From Areca catechu (lineage: Eukaryota > Streptophyta > Magnoliopsida > Arecales > Arecaceae): 64,000 bases of DNA. The stretch is taken from contig CM038044.1 in the NCBI GenBank assembly GCA_021397845.1, forward strand, positions 101,616,942-101,680,941. The letters are read 5' to 3'. Under the pieces are notes generated by a model. It saw only the letters and a program-made list of their open reading frames with translations. It was not told the DNA's origin and ran no database searches. Each line of letters opens with the position of its first letter. The stretch's first letter is position 1. Below are positions 45,177 to 57,554 of the stretch, in pieces. Made by a program: the position numbers and the translations under genes.

Positions 45177-46692
45177 TGATAAGTCTATCAATTATCCCAA
45201 TTTAACCATTAAAATAAGTATTAATTAATTTATATTTATTAAAAGTTAATACTTTTTATTAGAATTTTGTAGAAAAGGAGCCCATAGATTAAAATAGCTT
45301 GATTTTTGAAGTTCAACGATATAGATGGTACTCAAATTAGAGTTCAAACGAGATCGAAATTCAATTTTGAAGTTTATTTTAAAAAATACATATATTTTAA
45401 AGCAATCGGTCCACCATGGACTAGCCGCTTGGTCTACGGGAGCTCACCTGGTCCACCAGCAGCCATGGTTCGCGGTCCATGGCTCTAAGCCATGGACCAT
45501 GGAGAATTTTTAGCTGTTTGCCACCCGAATCATGCTGTCGCCCGACTCAGGATGCCAGAGCTATTGTGCCACTGCCGCTCGCCACCACCCATCACCGATT
45601 TTCTGTGCCACAGCCCATCACCGATTTTTTGCTCCAAATGCTTGCTGCTGCTCCTCCCCTCTTCCTCCCAGTTCTCCACTAGAGCCGCCACCCTACCGTT
45701 CGAACCACCTCCCTATCACTGCCTGTCACCACCTGCTACCATTGATCACCACCTACCACCGTTCTTCCCGAGTCACCGCCATCCTCCTCCCTGTCACAAG
45801 AAATCACTGTGAAGCGATAGAAGCTACCCGATGTCTTCCTCCCCACCATTGATCACTAGCCCCCTCTTAGCCCAATCCACCACCATCGACCACCATGTTC
45901 GCCGCCTCATGTTGCTAGCCATCCACTGTGATGAGGAGAAGCACAATCCTAGTAGGAGACCCAGGGATTAGGATCCTACAAGTCCGAATCAGACTTTGTG
46001 TGCCCGAGGAGGAAACAAGCATCAAGCAATCCATCCAATTATACATCGAATGGTTGAGAATTCCTTAGACAATATATGGCTGATCTTGAACCCGATTGAC
46101 TGCAAATTTGACCAGGAGGACGAGCTCTATTTAAAGGACCCCTGGGCTATCAAAGAAAGAATCCTAGAGAGACGGCATGGTACAGGATAGAGTGCTTAGC
46201 TTTGGAGAAGAAGAAGAGGAAGCCCAATTTGCTCCACAGAGTATGATGAAAGAAGGTGAAGTAACATCAATCAACTTTCTAATGAGGCTGTGCCAATCGA
46301 CTCCAGATACTTTGTTATCTCTTTTAGTAATTTATTTAATTATTATTTTTAATTTCTTATAATTGGATTATTTTTTTAATTAATCCAATATTTATCTTTA
46401 TGCACTTTAAATTCTTGTTATTTATTTTTATTGCAAGTAGATGCTAAGATCTGACTAGCAGATCGGACATACCAAGTTTTCATTCTCTATTACATTTTGA
46501 TTTTTCGTTTTATCAACTTCAAACTATTTTTCTTTATTTTATAAAAATCAAAGATTTTAAACTATCCTAAGCACTGCCTTCTCTATGGATTTGACCCAAC
46601 TCATCCATTTTATGTATTTTTAATTTTCTTTAAAAGTCGATTAATTAAATTGATAGCAACGGAGTCTTAACGATAACATCATGATCCTATCA
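45177..46692 (+). repeat. 5' LTR of element H (1516 bp)
   Basis: TGATAAGTCTATC...GATCCTATCA. The start is fixed because the preceding bases (TTCAG) differ from the purine tract that precedes the same start at 51203. TATA box TATTTAAA at 46128-46135. A perfect palindrome with 11-bp arms (GGTCCATGGCT/AGCCATGGACC, 3-base loop) is at 45474-45498. The C-rich island is 45500-45900. U3 differs from that of the A and G LTRs while the 3' half is shared. Confidence 0.87.
45474..45498. promoter_or_regulatory. Perfect CCATGG palindrome in LTR U3
   Basis: Arms GGTCCATGGCT and AGCCATGGACC around CTA. Degenerate forms are in the other Athila LTRs at 51502-51522, 40553-40567 and 6736-6752, about 600-850 bp upstream of each TATA box. 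A role in transcription or RNA folding is only inferred. Confidence 0.5.
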
Positions 46693-48268
46693 AGTTTTTG
46701 GCACCATTGCCAAGGAAGGCATGAATGCTAACATTTTTTATTTCTTTGATTTCTTGTAAATTCAGTTTACTTTTTTGTTGCAGATCAAAAAATTTAAAAA
46801 AAGAAAAAAAGAGAAGAAAGAAATTTCTGTAATTTTGGTGAGATCAATCCTAGCCCTAAATTAATTTTATTTTTTTAGTTGCTTCTAATTAATGTTTGCC
46901 TTTTCATATTAACCAAAAAAAAAATTATTTCCTCTTATTAGTCTCATTTTTTTTAAAAAAATATACCTAATATTTTTAAAAATTGCTTCTGCAATTTTTA
47001 GATTTGTTTCCTTTTTTCTACCATCCCCCTTTTCAAATTAATATAAAAAAATTCCTTTTTAGTTTCTTCCTTTTAATTAGTTTGTTTCTTTTCAAACTAA
47101 TCAAAAAAATTCTTTTCTAGTTTCTTCTTTTTTTAATTAATTTAAAAAATTATGACTTAAATTTTTAATTAACTGCCCTAAATACTATTTTGATTTCTTT
47201 CCTTATTTATAAGATTTATAGATTCTTCATTTGCTTAACCTAATTTTAGTCTTTTTTCTCATATATAATTAACCAAAATTAAAAACTATCTTTTTTCTCT
47301 CTTGCTTTAAATAATATAATATAAAAAGAAAACAAAAACATTGTATAACACTTAACTAAAAAAAAATAACTAATTAAAACTTAAAAGCTTATTTCTTGTT
47401 TGGGACATCCTTCTTTTTGCATTGCATATTTTCATAAAATATCTTAAGGACATTAACCCATAAACGATATAAGGTTGGAAGTTGATAACCCTTCCTTGGC
47501 CCACATACCACCACCCTGCATCCTGCATTGATCCAAGCCTATTAATTAAAATTAATTAGACATCAGCTCCTAAGGAACTCAAGCTCAAAAGGACAAGGCA
47601 TCCAAAAGAGTTGGATTGAGCCAAGATTGACTGATTAATTAGTGTCTAGGGAAGGGGTTCAAGGATGATGTAGCCCTGAAGAAAGGTGATTTTTAATGGA
47701 TCCCGTTGACTAACCTGGCCAATATAATTGGTGTCTAAGAAAAGTAATGGGGGGAACCCATCGAATTAATTAGACATCAGCTCCTAAGAAACTCGAGCTC
47801 AAAAGGACAAGGCATCCAAAAAAGTTGGATTGAGCCAAGATTGACTGATTAATTAGTGTCTAGGAAAGGGGTTCAAGGATGATATAGCCCTGAAGAAAGG
47901 TGATTTTTAATGGATCCCGTTGGCCAACCTGGCCAATATAATTTGTGTCTAAGAAAAGTAATAGGGGAAACCCACCGATCTTATCCTTACCTGGACAGTT
48001 AATTAGTTAGTTTCTAACTTGGAGGGCTCCAAGGTTTCCTTTGCAATTAGGAGCTATCTAGATTTAGGATATCCCTAGGATAGAGAGTCTATGTTATGCT
48101 AACTTGTTTGTAAGTAACATCAAACCCTAACTAATTCTTTTCTCTCTCTGTTAGCTCTAGGACTCCTTAGACCCTTATCTTTAGAACCCTTCTATCTTTT
48201 TCATCATACCTCTCCTCTTAAGAAAATAATAAAATAAATAAATAAATAAATACATAAATAAATAAGGA
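46693..48268 (+). promoter_or_regulatory. Primer site and 5' leader of element H
   Basis: The primer site TGGCACCATTGCCAAGG (46699-46715) differs from the Athila consensus TGGCGCCGTTGCCGGGG only by G-to-A changes. The leader is A/T-rich with poly-T tracts (46850-47350), a 214-bp tandem duplication (47551-47978), and an AAAT microsatellite (about 48222-48267). No ORF. Confidence 0.78.
47551..47978. repeat. 214-bp tandem duplication in the H leader
   Basis: Two adjacent copies (47551-47764, 47765-47978), both starting ATTAATTAGACATCAGCTCC, differing at only a few positions. The leaders of I and B have a single copy, so it arose in H after these copies separated. Confidence 0.9.
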
Positions 48269-50023
48269 TTGCTCTTATCCAAGACTTTGATTGTATATCC
48301 GAATAATCAGAATAACCCAATAAACTTGATCAGAGCCAGGAGCATGAATCCTTATAATAAAGTAACCTTTCTTTCGGTACACCATGTTTATTCAAGCCCC
48401 ACTCATTTTGAGAGTGAATGCCCAGCCATGTACCAATCTCTTGATTCTATATATGATCAAATTTATCAAGATCGAACTCAAATGGCCTATAGCTCAAGAA
48501 ATGACCTATAGTTTAATGCCTATAATTCAGGTTGGGGGGCTAAACTAGATTTTTCGTGGTAACCACTTGTTCAACTAGATTTTTTGTGGTAACCACATCC
48601 AGTGATTACCCCAGTAATCCAAGAATCCATGTTCATAGATACACCCTATTATGATCAACCCTATCCCCATTATCAACCTTTTCTAACTAATTATGACCCA
48701 TTATTTGAAAAGAAAGTTCAACAAGCATCATATCTACCTCCCCTACAAACCAACCTAAATGTCGATATGTTTGCTCAACTGCAACAAATGATTATGACCC
48801 AAACAGCAATCTCTCAATAAGCTAATAGATCAAACTGACCAACGATTAATTGAACTTAAAAGAGAGGAGGGAGGTGAACTACCTAGTCAACCCGAGATAA
48901 CCTAGAGAGACCATACATAGCTCAAGATTTTAATGACCCTCTATCTTTTTTTGAATAATCAACTCTGACTCCCGGGAATGAACTTGTCTTAGAAAAACTT
49001 CGCACAACCATAAAGACCAATACAAACAATTTGACTATGGTAGAAAAATACATGAAGAAATTGAACTTGTGGGATGAACTAATTTCATCATTACTCCACT
49101 CACCTATGACCCCAATTTCTAATGCCCTAGAATTGTACATACCTTTTAATGGGATAGGAGAACAAATAGATGCAGTGATGGAATTAATTGAGCCTTCCCA
49201 AGAAATACAAATGCATAACATAATAGAGGAAGCCATCCCCACAGTTCTTCCACAGGATTTGTTAGATCCCTATTTGACTCAGCTCAAGGTCAACAATTTT
49301 AATGTAGATGGGTATTCCTCATAAGTAAATAATCCAATACAAATACCCTACTTTGAAACCTCTCTATTTTTGATTGATGAATAACAAGAGCCATCACCTA
49401 GCCCATTACTAGCCCCCTTGTTAGAATCACCACCTAATCTAGAATTGCAATCACTTCTTGATACATCCATTAAAACTTTTTTAGTGAACCTTACCTAGGA
49501 AGTTCAACTTAATGGTATTCTAAAAGCACATAAAAAAGCTATTGGATGGGATATTACTGAAATGAGGGATTATGATCTTAGAAATTTTATAATTGATTTC
49601 TCCATATTTGGCACCAATTTTGAGAACTGCTTCCAAAATCTTTCCATAATATTAAAACAATGTATGAAGATAGCATTAATATTAATCTAGAAAAGATGTA
49701 TAAATTTAAAATGAGAAGGGATATTGATCAAACACATCATACCTAAAAAAGGGAGTATGGTAGTTCAACTCATAAGTGAAGAAATTCTTAAACTACCTCC
49801 TCCAATCTCAGCCCAACAAACACAATCACTTCCTAAGTATTGTATAAATTATAATAATATTTTTAAATCATGGAATAGTATGCTGGCCCAGTATACTTTA
49901 TTGATTCGGGCTAATCGTCATAGAATGCTCTATGAACATTTTTCTACTATGATGACAAGGCATATTGATTGGCCCTATCCTTTTGACGTTAGGAGGGACA
50001 TATTAAAGTTAATTATCTACTAG
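48269..50023 (+). pseudogene. Residual gag-pol region of element H with RT core deleted
   Basis: It opens with a gag remnant (48269-48511) holding a degenerate zinc knuckle (VYSSPTHFESECP, first Cys positions lost) and a Gln/Tyr/Pro-rich tail (48602-48820). Then 49031-49324 reads KYMKKLNLWDELISSLLHSP ... DLLDPYLTQLKVNNFNVDGY, matching the linker of K. The capsid core and protease are absent. The linker (AIGWDITEMRD, near 49540) continues directly into the end of the RT palm (IIDFSIFGTNFENCFQNL, about 49590-49645) and the thumb (LISEEILKLPPPISAQQTQS, 49763-49822), then a segment ending DWPYPFDVRRDILKLIIY at 50023. Stops remain, mostly at former Gln codons. Confidence 0.72.
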
Positions 50024-51202
50024 ACTCCCTTATAATGTCCGGCTGAAAATGTTAAACTTAGTGCTTGTTGGAAGGTAACTTAATATTTATTTTTATATCC
50101 CTAAAAATAAAATAATAATAATATTTTATAATCCAAATTGATTATTGTAGCCTTTATCGTGTTGATAAGCTTCTCTTCCCAAGTAGCCTCTATCCTATAT
50201 ATTTCTTTTTGTCCTGATGGTTTGAATTCATTTCTTGAACTTGTTTATACCATTAGGGACAATGGTATTTATATTGAGGGGTAGGGACAAACTTTAATTT
50301 TTTAAAAAAGTTTTTGAAAATTGTTGAAATTTTTTGGAAAATCTTTTAAAATCTTGAAAATAGAAAAATCTTTTCTTGAATAAACCATGTACCATGGAAG
50401 AAACTTTTGAGCAAAATAGACTAGAAAAAGGATAATAGAGTTAGAAAATATTTATTAATTAGTATAGCAAGTCAAGGAGTAAACTAGCTGGTCAGATTTT
50501 CAGCGACCTACTTAGATCACTTAAAAGATAGTAGCACTTCCATCGCATATGCATACTGACGAGGTAAAGTAGGTATTAGTTGTAAGGTCTTACAAATTTC
50601 AATTATTACTAAAAAAATTGGTGATTGATATACACCCCCATTTAAACTTGAATTTGAGGAAAGAGCTACTTGTCTAAAAAAAAGAGAGAACAAAGAAAAA
50701 AGAAAGAAAAGAAAAAAAGAAAAAAAGGGGGCAAGCTCTAAACATTGGTTTCCCACCAAGTAATCGGGCACCATCGCCTAAGTAAGCATTGTTGTTCACA
50801 TCAAAAAGTAGGCAGTGTGAAGACATCACCAGCCAAAAAAAAAAATCAGGCAATGTGAAATCTATCTTAGCTTATGTGCTTAAGTTGGGGGTGCATAGAA
50901 AATTGACCAGAAGTAGGTGATAAGTGAAGATATAATTATTCTTTACACTCTAGCACTAAAATACTAAGTTAAATATCACAAACACAAGTGTGAAACCTTT
51001 GGATGAATTCTAAGAAAGTTTCTAATGGTTCTGACTGTGAAATCTACTTCAAAAACTTAATACCTAGTTAGTGATGCTAACTAACTTCTTTTGATCTTAA
51101 ACCTTGGTCTACAAGAGAATCTTAATGATACATGGTTATAAAATTAATACTTATATCTTAATTGCATTACTAAGGAACTAAAAATGACAAAGTTGGGGGG
51201 TG
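50024..51202 (+). other. 3' noncoding region and polypurine tract of element H
   Basis: Noncoding and homologous to the same region of A, G and I. It has an A-rich purine run (50680-50730) and the terminal purine tract AGTTGGGGGGTG (51191-51202). Confidence 0.75.
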
Positions 51203-52797
51203 TGATAAGTCTATCAATTATCCCAATTTAACCATTAAAATAAGTATTAATTAATTTATATTTATTAAAAAATAATACTTTTTATTAGAGTTTTGTAGAA
51301 AAGGAGCCCATAGATTAAATGAACTCGACTTTTGGAGTCCAACGGTGTAGATGGCACTCAAATAGGAGTTCAAACAAGATCGGAATTCAATTTTGAAGTT
51401 TATTAAAGAAAATGCATATATTTTAAAGCAACCGGTCCACCATGGACTGGCTGCTTGGTCTACAAGAGCTCACCTAGTCGACCAACAACCATGGTTCGTA
51501 GTCCATGGATCTGAGCCATGGATCATGGAGGATTTTCAACCATTTACTGCTCGAATCGTGCTACTACCTGACCCGAGATGCTGGAGCCATCGTGCCGTCG
51601 TCGCTTGCTGCTACCCATCATCAATTTTCTACACCGAATGCTTGCTACTGCTCCTCCCCTCTTCCGTCCAATTCTTTGCCCGAGCCGCCACCTCACCGTT
51701 CGAGCCGCCTCCTTATCACCGTCCATCACCACCTACTACCACTGATCACCACCTACCACCGTTCTTCCCGAGTCACCACCATCCTTCTCCCTGTCACAAG
51801 AAATCACCATGAAGCGGTTGAAGCCACCCAATGTCTTCCTCCCCACCATCGATCACCGGCCCCCTCTCAGCCCGATACACCACCGTCGGCCATCATGTCC
51901 ACCGCCTCATGCCACCAGCCATCCACTGCAATTGAGAGAAGCATAATCCCAATGAGAGACCCAGGGATTAGGATCCTATGAGTCCGGATTGGACTTTGTG
52001 TGCTCGAGGAGGAAACAAGCATCGATTAACCCATCAATTATACATCGGATGACTAAGAATTTCTCATACGATATCTAGCTAATCTTGAGCCCAATTGACT
52101 CCAAATTTGACTGGGAAGAAGCCTTAGATAAGCTATATTTAAAGGACCCCAAGCTACAAAAGAAAGTATCATGGAAAGAGGGTATGGTACAGGATACGGG
52201 TTTAGCTTTGGGTTACGGGTTGGCCTCTAAGAGTGAGGTTTCTTAAAAGAGAGTTCTGCCCCTATACCATCTTCAAGTCTATTCCAACTCCAAGATCAAG
52301 ATTCAAAGAGGAAGAAGAAGAGGAAGTCCAGTTCGCTCCACAAAGTATGATGAAAGAAGGTGAAGTGACATCAATCAACTTCCTGACAAGGATACACCAA
52401 TCGACCTCAGATACTTTGTTACCTTTTTTAGTAGTTTATTTAATTATTATTTTTAATTTCTTGTAATTAGATTCTTCTTTTAATTAATGCAATATTTATT
52501 TTTATGTACTTTAAATTCTTGTTATTTATTTTTGTTGCAAGTAGATGCTAAGATCTGACTAGCAGATCGAACATACCAAGTTTTCATTCTCTATTGCACT
52601 TTGATTTTCCATTTTATCGAATTTGAACTATTTTTTTTTTATTTTATAAAAATCAAATATTTTAAGCTATCTTAAGCACTGCCTTCTCTATAAATTCGAC
52701 CTGACTCATTCTTTTTATATATTTTCAATTTTTTTTAGAAGTCGATTAATTAAATTGATAGCCACAGTGTCTTAACAACAATATCACGATCTTATTA
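51203..52797 (+). repeat. LTR shared by elements H and I (1595 bp)
   Basis: It is preceded by the H purine tract and followed by a primer site (TGGCACCATTACCAAG from 52804), so it acts as 3' LTR of H and 5' LTR of I. It is closely similar to 45177-46692, with an extra segment near 52185-52260 missing from that copy (a part retained in the A and G LTRs). TATA box TATATTTAAA at 52134-52143. Confidence 0.87.
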
Positions 52798-54159
52798 AAT
52801 TTTTGGCACCATTACCAAGAAAGGCATGAATGCTAACATTTTTAATCTCTTTGATTTCTTATAAATTCAGTTTACTATTTTTTTTGGAGATAAAAAAAAT
52901 AAAAAAATAAAATAGAAAAAAGAAGAAGGAAATTTCTGTAATTTTGGTGAGATCAATCATAACCCTAAATAAATTTTCTTTTTTTTAGTTGCGACTATTT
53001 AACTTCTGCCTTTTTATATTAACCAAGAAAAATTTCCTATTCTTATTTTATTTGATTAATCTCCTTTTTTTTAAAAAAAATATACTTATTTTTTTTAGAT
53101 TTGTTTCCTTTTTGTTAGCCATCCCCCTTTTCAAATTAACATTAAAAAAAATTTATTTTTAGTCTCTTCCTTTTAATTAGTTTCTTTCTTCTTAAACTAA
53201 CCAAAAATTTTTTAATTTTTTTCCTTTTCTAAATTAACCTAAAAAATTATTACTTAACTTTTTAATTAACTATCATAAATACTGCTTTAATTTCTTGCCT
53301 TAATTATAAGATCTATAGTTTCTTTATTTGCTTAACCTAATTTTAGTCTTTTTTTCTCACATCTAATTAATCAAAATTAAAATTTATCTTTTTTCTCTCT
53401 TGCTTTAAATAATACAACATAAAAAGAAAACAAAAACACTGTATAATACTTAACTAAAATAGAGTAACTAATTAAAACTTAAAAGCTTATTACTTGTTTG
53501 GGACATCTTTCTTTTTGCATTGCATATTTTCATAAAATATCTTAAGGACATTAATCCATAAACAACATAAGGTGAAGAGTTGATAACCCATCCTTGGCTT
53601 ACAAACCACCATCCTGAATCCTGTATTAACCCAAGCCTATTAATTAAAATCAATTAGATATCAGTCCCTAAGGAACTCGGAACTCGAGCTCAATAGGATA
53701 AGGCACCCAAAAGAGTTGAACTGAGCCAGGATTGGCTGATTAACTGGTGCCTAGAAAAGGGGTTCAAGGATGATGTAGCCCTAAAGAAAGGTAATTTTTA
53801 ATTGGTTCCATTGACTAACCTGGCAAATCTAATTGGTGTCTAAGGAAAGCAACAGGGGGACCCCCACTAATCTTACCCTTAGTTGGCTAGTTGATTAGTT
53901 AGTTTCTGACTTGGAGGGCTCCAAGGTTATGTTGATAGTTAGGAGCTATCTAGATTTAGAAATTTCTAGGATAGAGAGTCCATGTTATGCTAACTTATTT
54001 GTAAGTAACATTAAACCCTAACTAATTCTTTTCTCTCTCTTAGCTCTAGGACTCCCTAGGTCCTTATCTTTAGAACTCTTCTATCTTCTTCATCTCATCT
54101 CTCATCTTAAAAAAAATAATACATATATATATAAATAAGGATTGCTCTAATATAAGATT
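52798..54159 (+). promoter_or_regulatory. Primer site and leader of element I
   Basis: The degenerate primer site lies at about 52804-52820. The leader matches the H leader but has a single copy of the duplicated block (about 53645-53870) and a short TA repeat near 54121-54137. No ORF. Confidence 0.75.
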
Positions 54160-55767
54160 TTGATTATATATCCAAATAATCAGAATAATCTAATAAACTT
54201 GATCAGTGCCAAGAGCATGAATCTTTATAGTAGAGTACCCTTTCTCTCAGCACACCAAGTTTATTCGAGCTCTACTCACTTTGAAAGTGAATACCCAACT
54301 GTGTACCAACCTCTTGAGTCTATGTATGACCAAATTTATCAAGATCAAACTCAAATGGCCTATAGCTCAGGAAATGACTTATACTTTAATGCCTATAATT
54401 TGGTTGGAGGGCTCAACCAGATTTTTTATGGCAACCACACCTAGTGGTTACCCTAGCAACCCAAGGATCTATATTCATAGATACATCCTATTATGATCAA
54501 CCCTATCAACATTATCAACATTCTCCAACTAATTATGGTCCATTATTTGAAGAGAAGATTTTGCAATCATCATACCCACCTCCTCTATAGACCAACCTAG
54601 ATGTCGATAGGTTTGCTCGATTACACCAAATAATTATGGCCCAACAGCAATCTATCGATAAGATAATGGATCAAACAGACTAATAATTAATTGAACTTAA
54701 AAGAGAGGAGGGAGGTGAACTGCCTAGTCAACCCGAGAGTAACTTAGAGCAACCATACTTAGCTCACGATTTTAATGACCCTTTATCTTTTTCTGAACTT
54801 ATCTTGGAACAACTTTGCACAATCATAAAGACCAATATAGACAATTTGATTAAGGCAAAAAAAATACATGAAGAAATTGAACTTGTGGGACAAACTAATT
54901 TTATCATTACCCCACTCACCTATGGCCCTAGTCTCTAGTGTCCTAGAATTGTCCATGCCTTTTAATGGGATGGAAGAATAAATAGTTGCAATGATGGAAT
55001 TAATTGAGCCTTCCTAAGAACTACAAATGCATAACATAATAGAGGAATCCATCCCCATAGTTCTCCCCAAGGATTTGTTAGATCCCTATATGGCTTAGCT
55101 CTGGATCAACAATTTTAATGTAGATGGGTATACCTCACAAGTAAATAATCCAATACAAATACCCTACTTTGAAACTACCTTACTTTTGATTGATGAACAA
55201 CAAGAGCCATCACCTAGCCCACCACTAGCCCCCTTGTTAGAATCACCACCTAATCTAGAATTGAAATCAATTCCTGGTGCACCAATTGAATTTTTCTTAA
55301 TGAACCTTACCTAGGAAGCCCAACTTAGTGGTATTCTAAAAGTGCATAAAGAAACTATCGGATGTGATATTATTGAAATGAGGGACCATGATCTTAGAAA
55401 TTTTATAATTGATTTCTCCATATTCGGCATTAATTTTGAGAATTGCCTCTAAAACAATGGGAAAAGATATTGACCAAACAAATATTACCTGAGAAACGGA
55501 GTAGTGTAGATCAACTCATAAGTGAAGAAATTTTTAAACTACCACCTCCAATCTCGACCCAACAAACACATTCCCTTCCTAAGTATTGTATAAATTATAA
55601 TAATATTTTTAAATCTTGGAATAATATGCTTGCCTAGTATACTTTATTGATTCGGGCTAATCGTCATAGAGTGCTCTATGAACATTTTTCTACCATGATG
55701 ACAAGGCTTCTTGATTGGCCCTATCCTTTTGATGTTAGGAGGGACACATTAAAGTTAATTATCTACT
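54160..55767 (+). pseudogene. Residual gag-pol region of element I with RT core deleted
   Basis: Same plan as H. The gag remnant 54160-54444 includes VYSSSTHFESEYP (zinc knuckle with Cys changed) and NDLYFNAYNLVGG, which matches the NDPxSNxYNPGW region of Athila gag. The linker (TSQVNNPIQIPYFETT, about 55133-55180) keeps a Gln codon that is a stop in H. The RT fragment IIDFSIFGINFENCL (about 55405-55450) is followed by a further deletion of roughly 90 bp relative to H, then ISEEIFKLPPPISTQQTHSL (55530-55585). It ends at about 55767. Confidence 0.7.
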
Positions 55768-56759
55768 AGACTCCCTCATAATGTCCGACTAAAAATATTA
55801 AACTTAGCGCTTGTTGGGAGGCAACTCAATATTTATTTTTATACCCTTAAAAATAAAAAATAATAATAATAATTCTAATCCAAATTGATTGCTGCAACCT
55901 TTATCTTTTTAATAAGCTTCTCTTCTCAAATAACCTCTACCTCTATATATTTTTTTTTATCCTGATGGTTTGAATTCATTTCTTGAACTTGTTTATACCA
56001 TTAGGGACAATGATATTTAAGTTGCGAGATAGGGACAAACTTTAAAATTTGTAAAAAAAACTTGAAATTTATTGAAAAATTTTGAAACTTTTTTTGAATA
56101 TCTTGAAAATAGAAAAATTCTCTTGAATAAACCATGTACCATAGAATAAATTTTTGAGCAAAATAGACTAGAAAAATAATAATAGAGTTAGAAAGCATTT
56201 ATTAATTAATATAGCGAGTCAAGAAATCAACTAGCTGGTCAGACTTTTAGTGGCCTACTTAGATCACCTAAAGGCTATTAGCGCTTCCATCGCACATGCA
56301 TACTAACGAGGTAAAGTAGATATTAATTATAAAGTTAATTACATATTCAATTATTATTAAAAAATTGATAACTGATATACACCCCTCATTTAAATTTGAA
56401 TTTGAGGAAAGGCTACCTGCCTAAAAAAAGAGAATAAAGAGAGAATAAAGAAAAAATAAAAAAAAAGAAAAAAGAGGGCAAGCTCTAAACATTGATTTTT
56501 CACTATGTAACCGGGTACCTTCGTCTAAGTAAGCATTGTTATTTACATCAAAAAGTGAGTAGTGTGAAGACATCGCCAACCAAAAATAAATCAGGCAGTA
56601 TAAAACTACCTTAACTTATGTGCTTAAGTTGGGGGTATATGGAAAATTGACTAGAAGTAGGAGATAAGCGAAGATATAATTGTTGTTTATATTGTAGTAC
56701 TGAAATACTAAGTTAGCTATTACAAACACAAGTGCGGTAGACCTTTGGATGAATTCTAA
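55768..56759 (+). other. 3' noncoding region of element I, left of the CACTA insertion
   Basis: Noncoding and homologous to 50024-51015 of H. It ends GGATGAATTCTAA, where the CACTA element is inserted; the region resumes at 60643. Confidence 0.75.
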
Positions 56760-56795
56760 CACTACAACTATTCTGGTAAAAGATAACGCTAAAAA

Positions 56796-57250
56796 AGACC
56801 TTTTCCGATGCTTTAAAGCATCGCTAAAAATCATCCCGATCTTTAAAAAGCATCGCAAAAGCGTCGAGAATGCAGGCGTGAAAAAAACATTTCCCGAACA
56901 CTTTTTAAAAGCATCGATAAAATTATCGATGCTTTAAAGTATCGAGAAAAACACTTTTTTCGACGCTTTAAAGTATCGAGAAAAACTTTTTTTCCGATGC
57001 TTTTAAAAAGCGTCAAAAAAAACTCCACTGATTCTTTTCCCGACACTTTAAAGCATCGGAAAAAAACCTGATTTTTTCCAATGCTTTAAAATATCAGGAA
57101 AAGCCTGCTTTTCCCAATGCTTTTCCTGATGCTTTAAAGCGTCGAAAAAACCCTGCATTTGCCAACGCTTTTCCTGATGCTTTAAAGCATCGAAAAAATC
57201 CCTGCTTTTGCCAATGCTTTTTCCGACACTTTAAAGCATCAAAAAAATTT
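56796..57250. repeat. Left subterminal array of palindromic motifs
   Basis: About ten copies of a motif close to CGATGCTTTAAAGCATCG, usually bounded by runs of T and A (TTTTCC...GGAAAA). Variants differ mostly by C/T and G/A changes. In characterised CACTA elements such arrays bind the element's own accessory protein; that function is inferred here. Confidence 0.85.
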
Positions 57251-57494
57251 ATTTTTTTAAAAAAATTTAAAAAAATAATTTATAAAAATAAAATCTGTAC
57301 ATATATTTTCTGAACCTATATAATGAAATCATAACAAACATAAAATGACATTACTAATATTCTTCGCATCGAAATCAAAATTTTATTAAAAAAATTCATT
57401 GCAATACAATATAAAGAACTTTGTTACAATCTAGAGTTTAACAAAATTAAAAAAATACATGAAGTAAAATATATAAAATAAAAAAAAATCGAGA

Positions 57495-57554
57495 TCAATG
57501 ATCTGCAGGAGGAAGGTCGTCATCCTGTCCACGAGAATCTGATGCTCCAGAAGC
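57495..57554 (-). pseudogene. Probable last exon of a CACTA-encoded gene
   Basis: On the minus strand TTTTTTACAG (splice acceptor) is followed by exactly 20 codons including the stop: ASGASDSRGQDDDLPPADH. The acidic, Ser/Asp-rich end resembles tails of CACTA-encoded proteins, but I cannot name the protein from this. It sits just inside the subterminal array, where the 3' end of the transposon's gene is expected. Confidence 0.45.

Noticed and set aside
45492..45852. Two overlapping 106-codon frames in the H LTR, with longer counterparts at 51393-51981
   Set aside because: C-rich island. The different frames are open in each copy and give low-complexity Pro/Ser/His peptides.
56796..57250. Regularly repeated short palindromes considered as CRISPR-like or satellite DNA
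   Set aside because: The spacing is irregular, there are no unique spacers, and the array lies just inside a CACTA terminus with related motifs at the other end.
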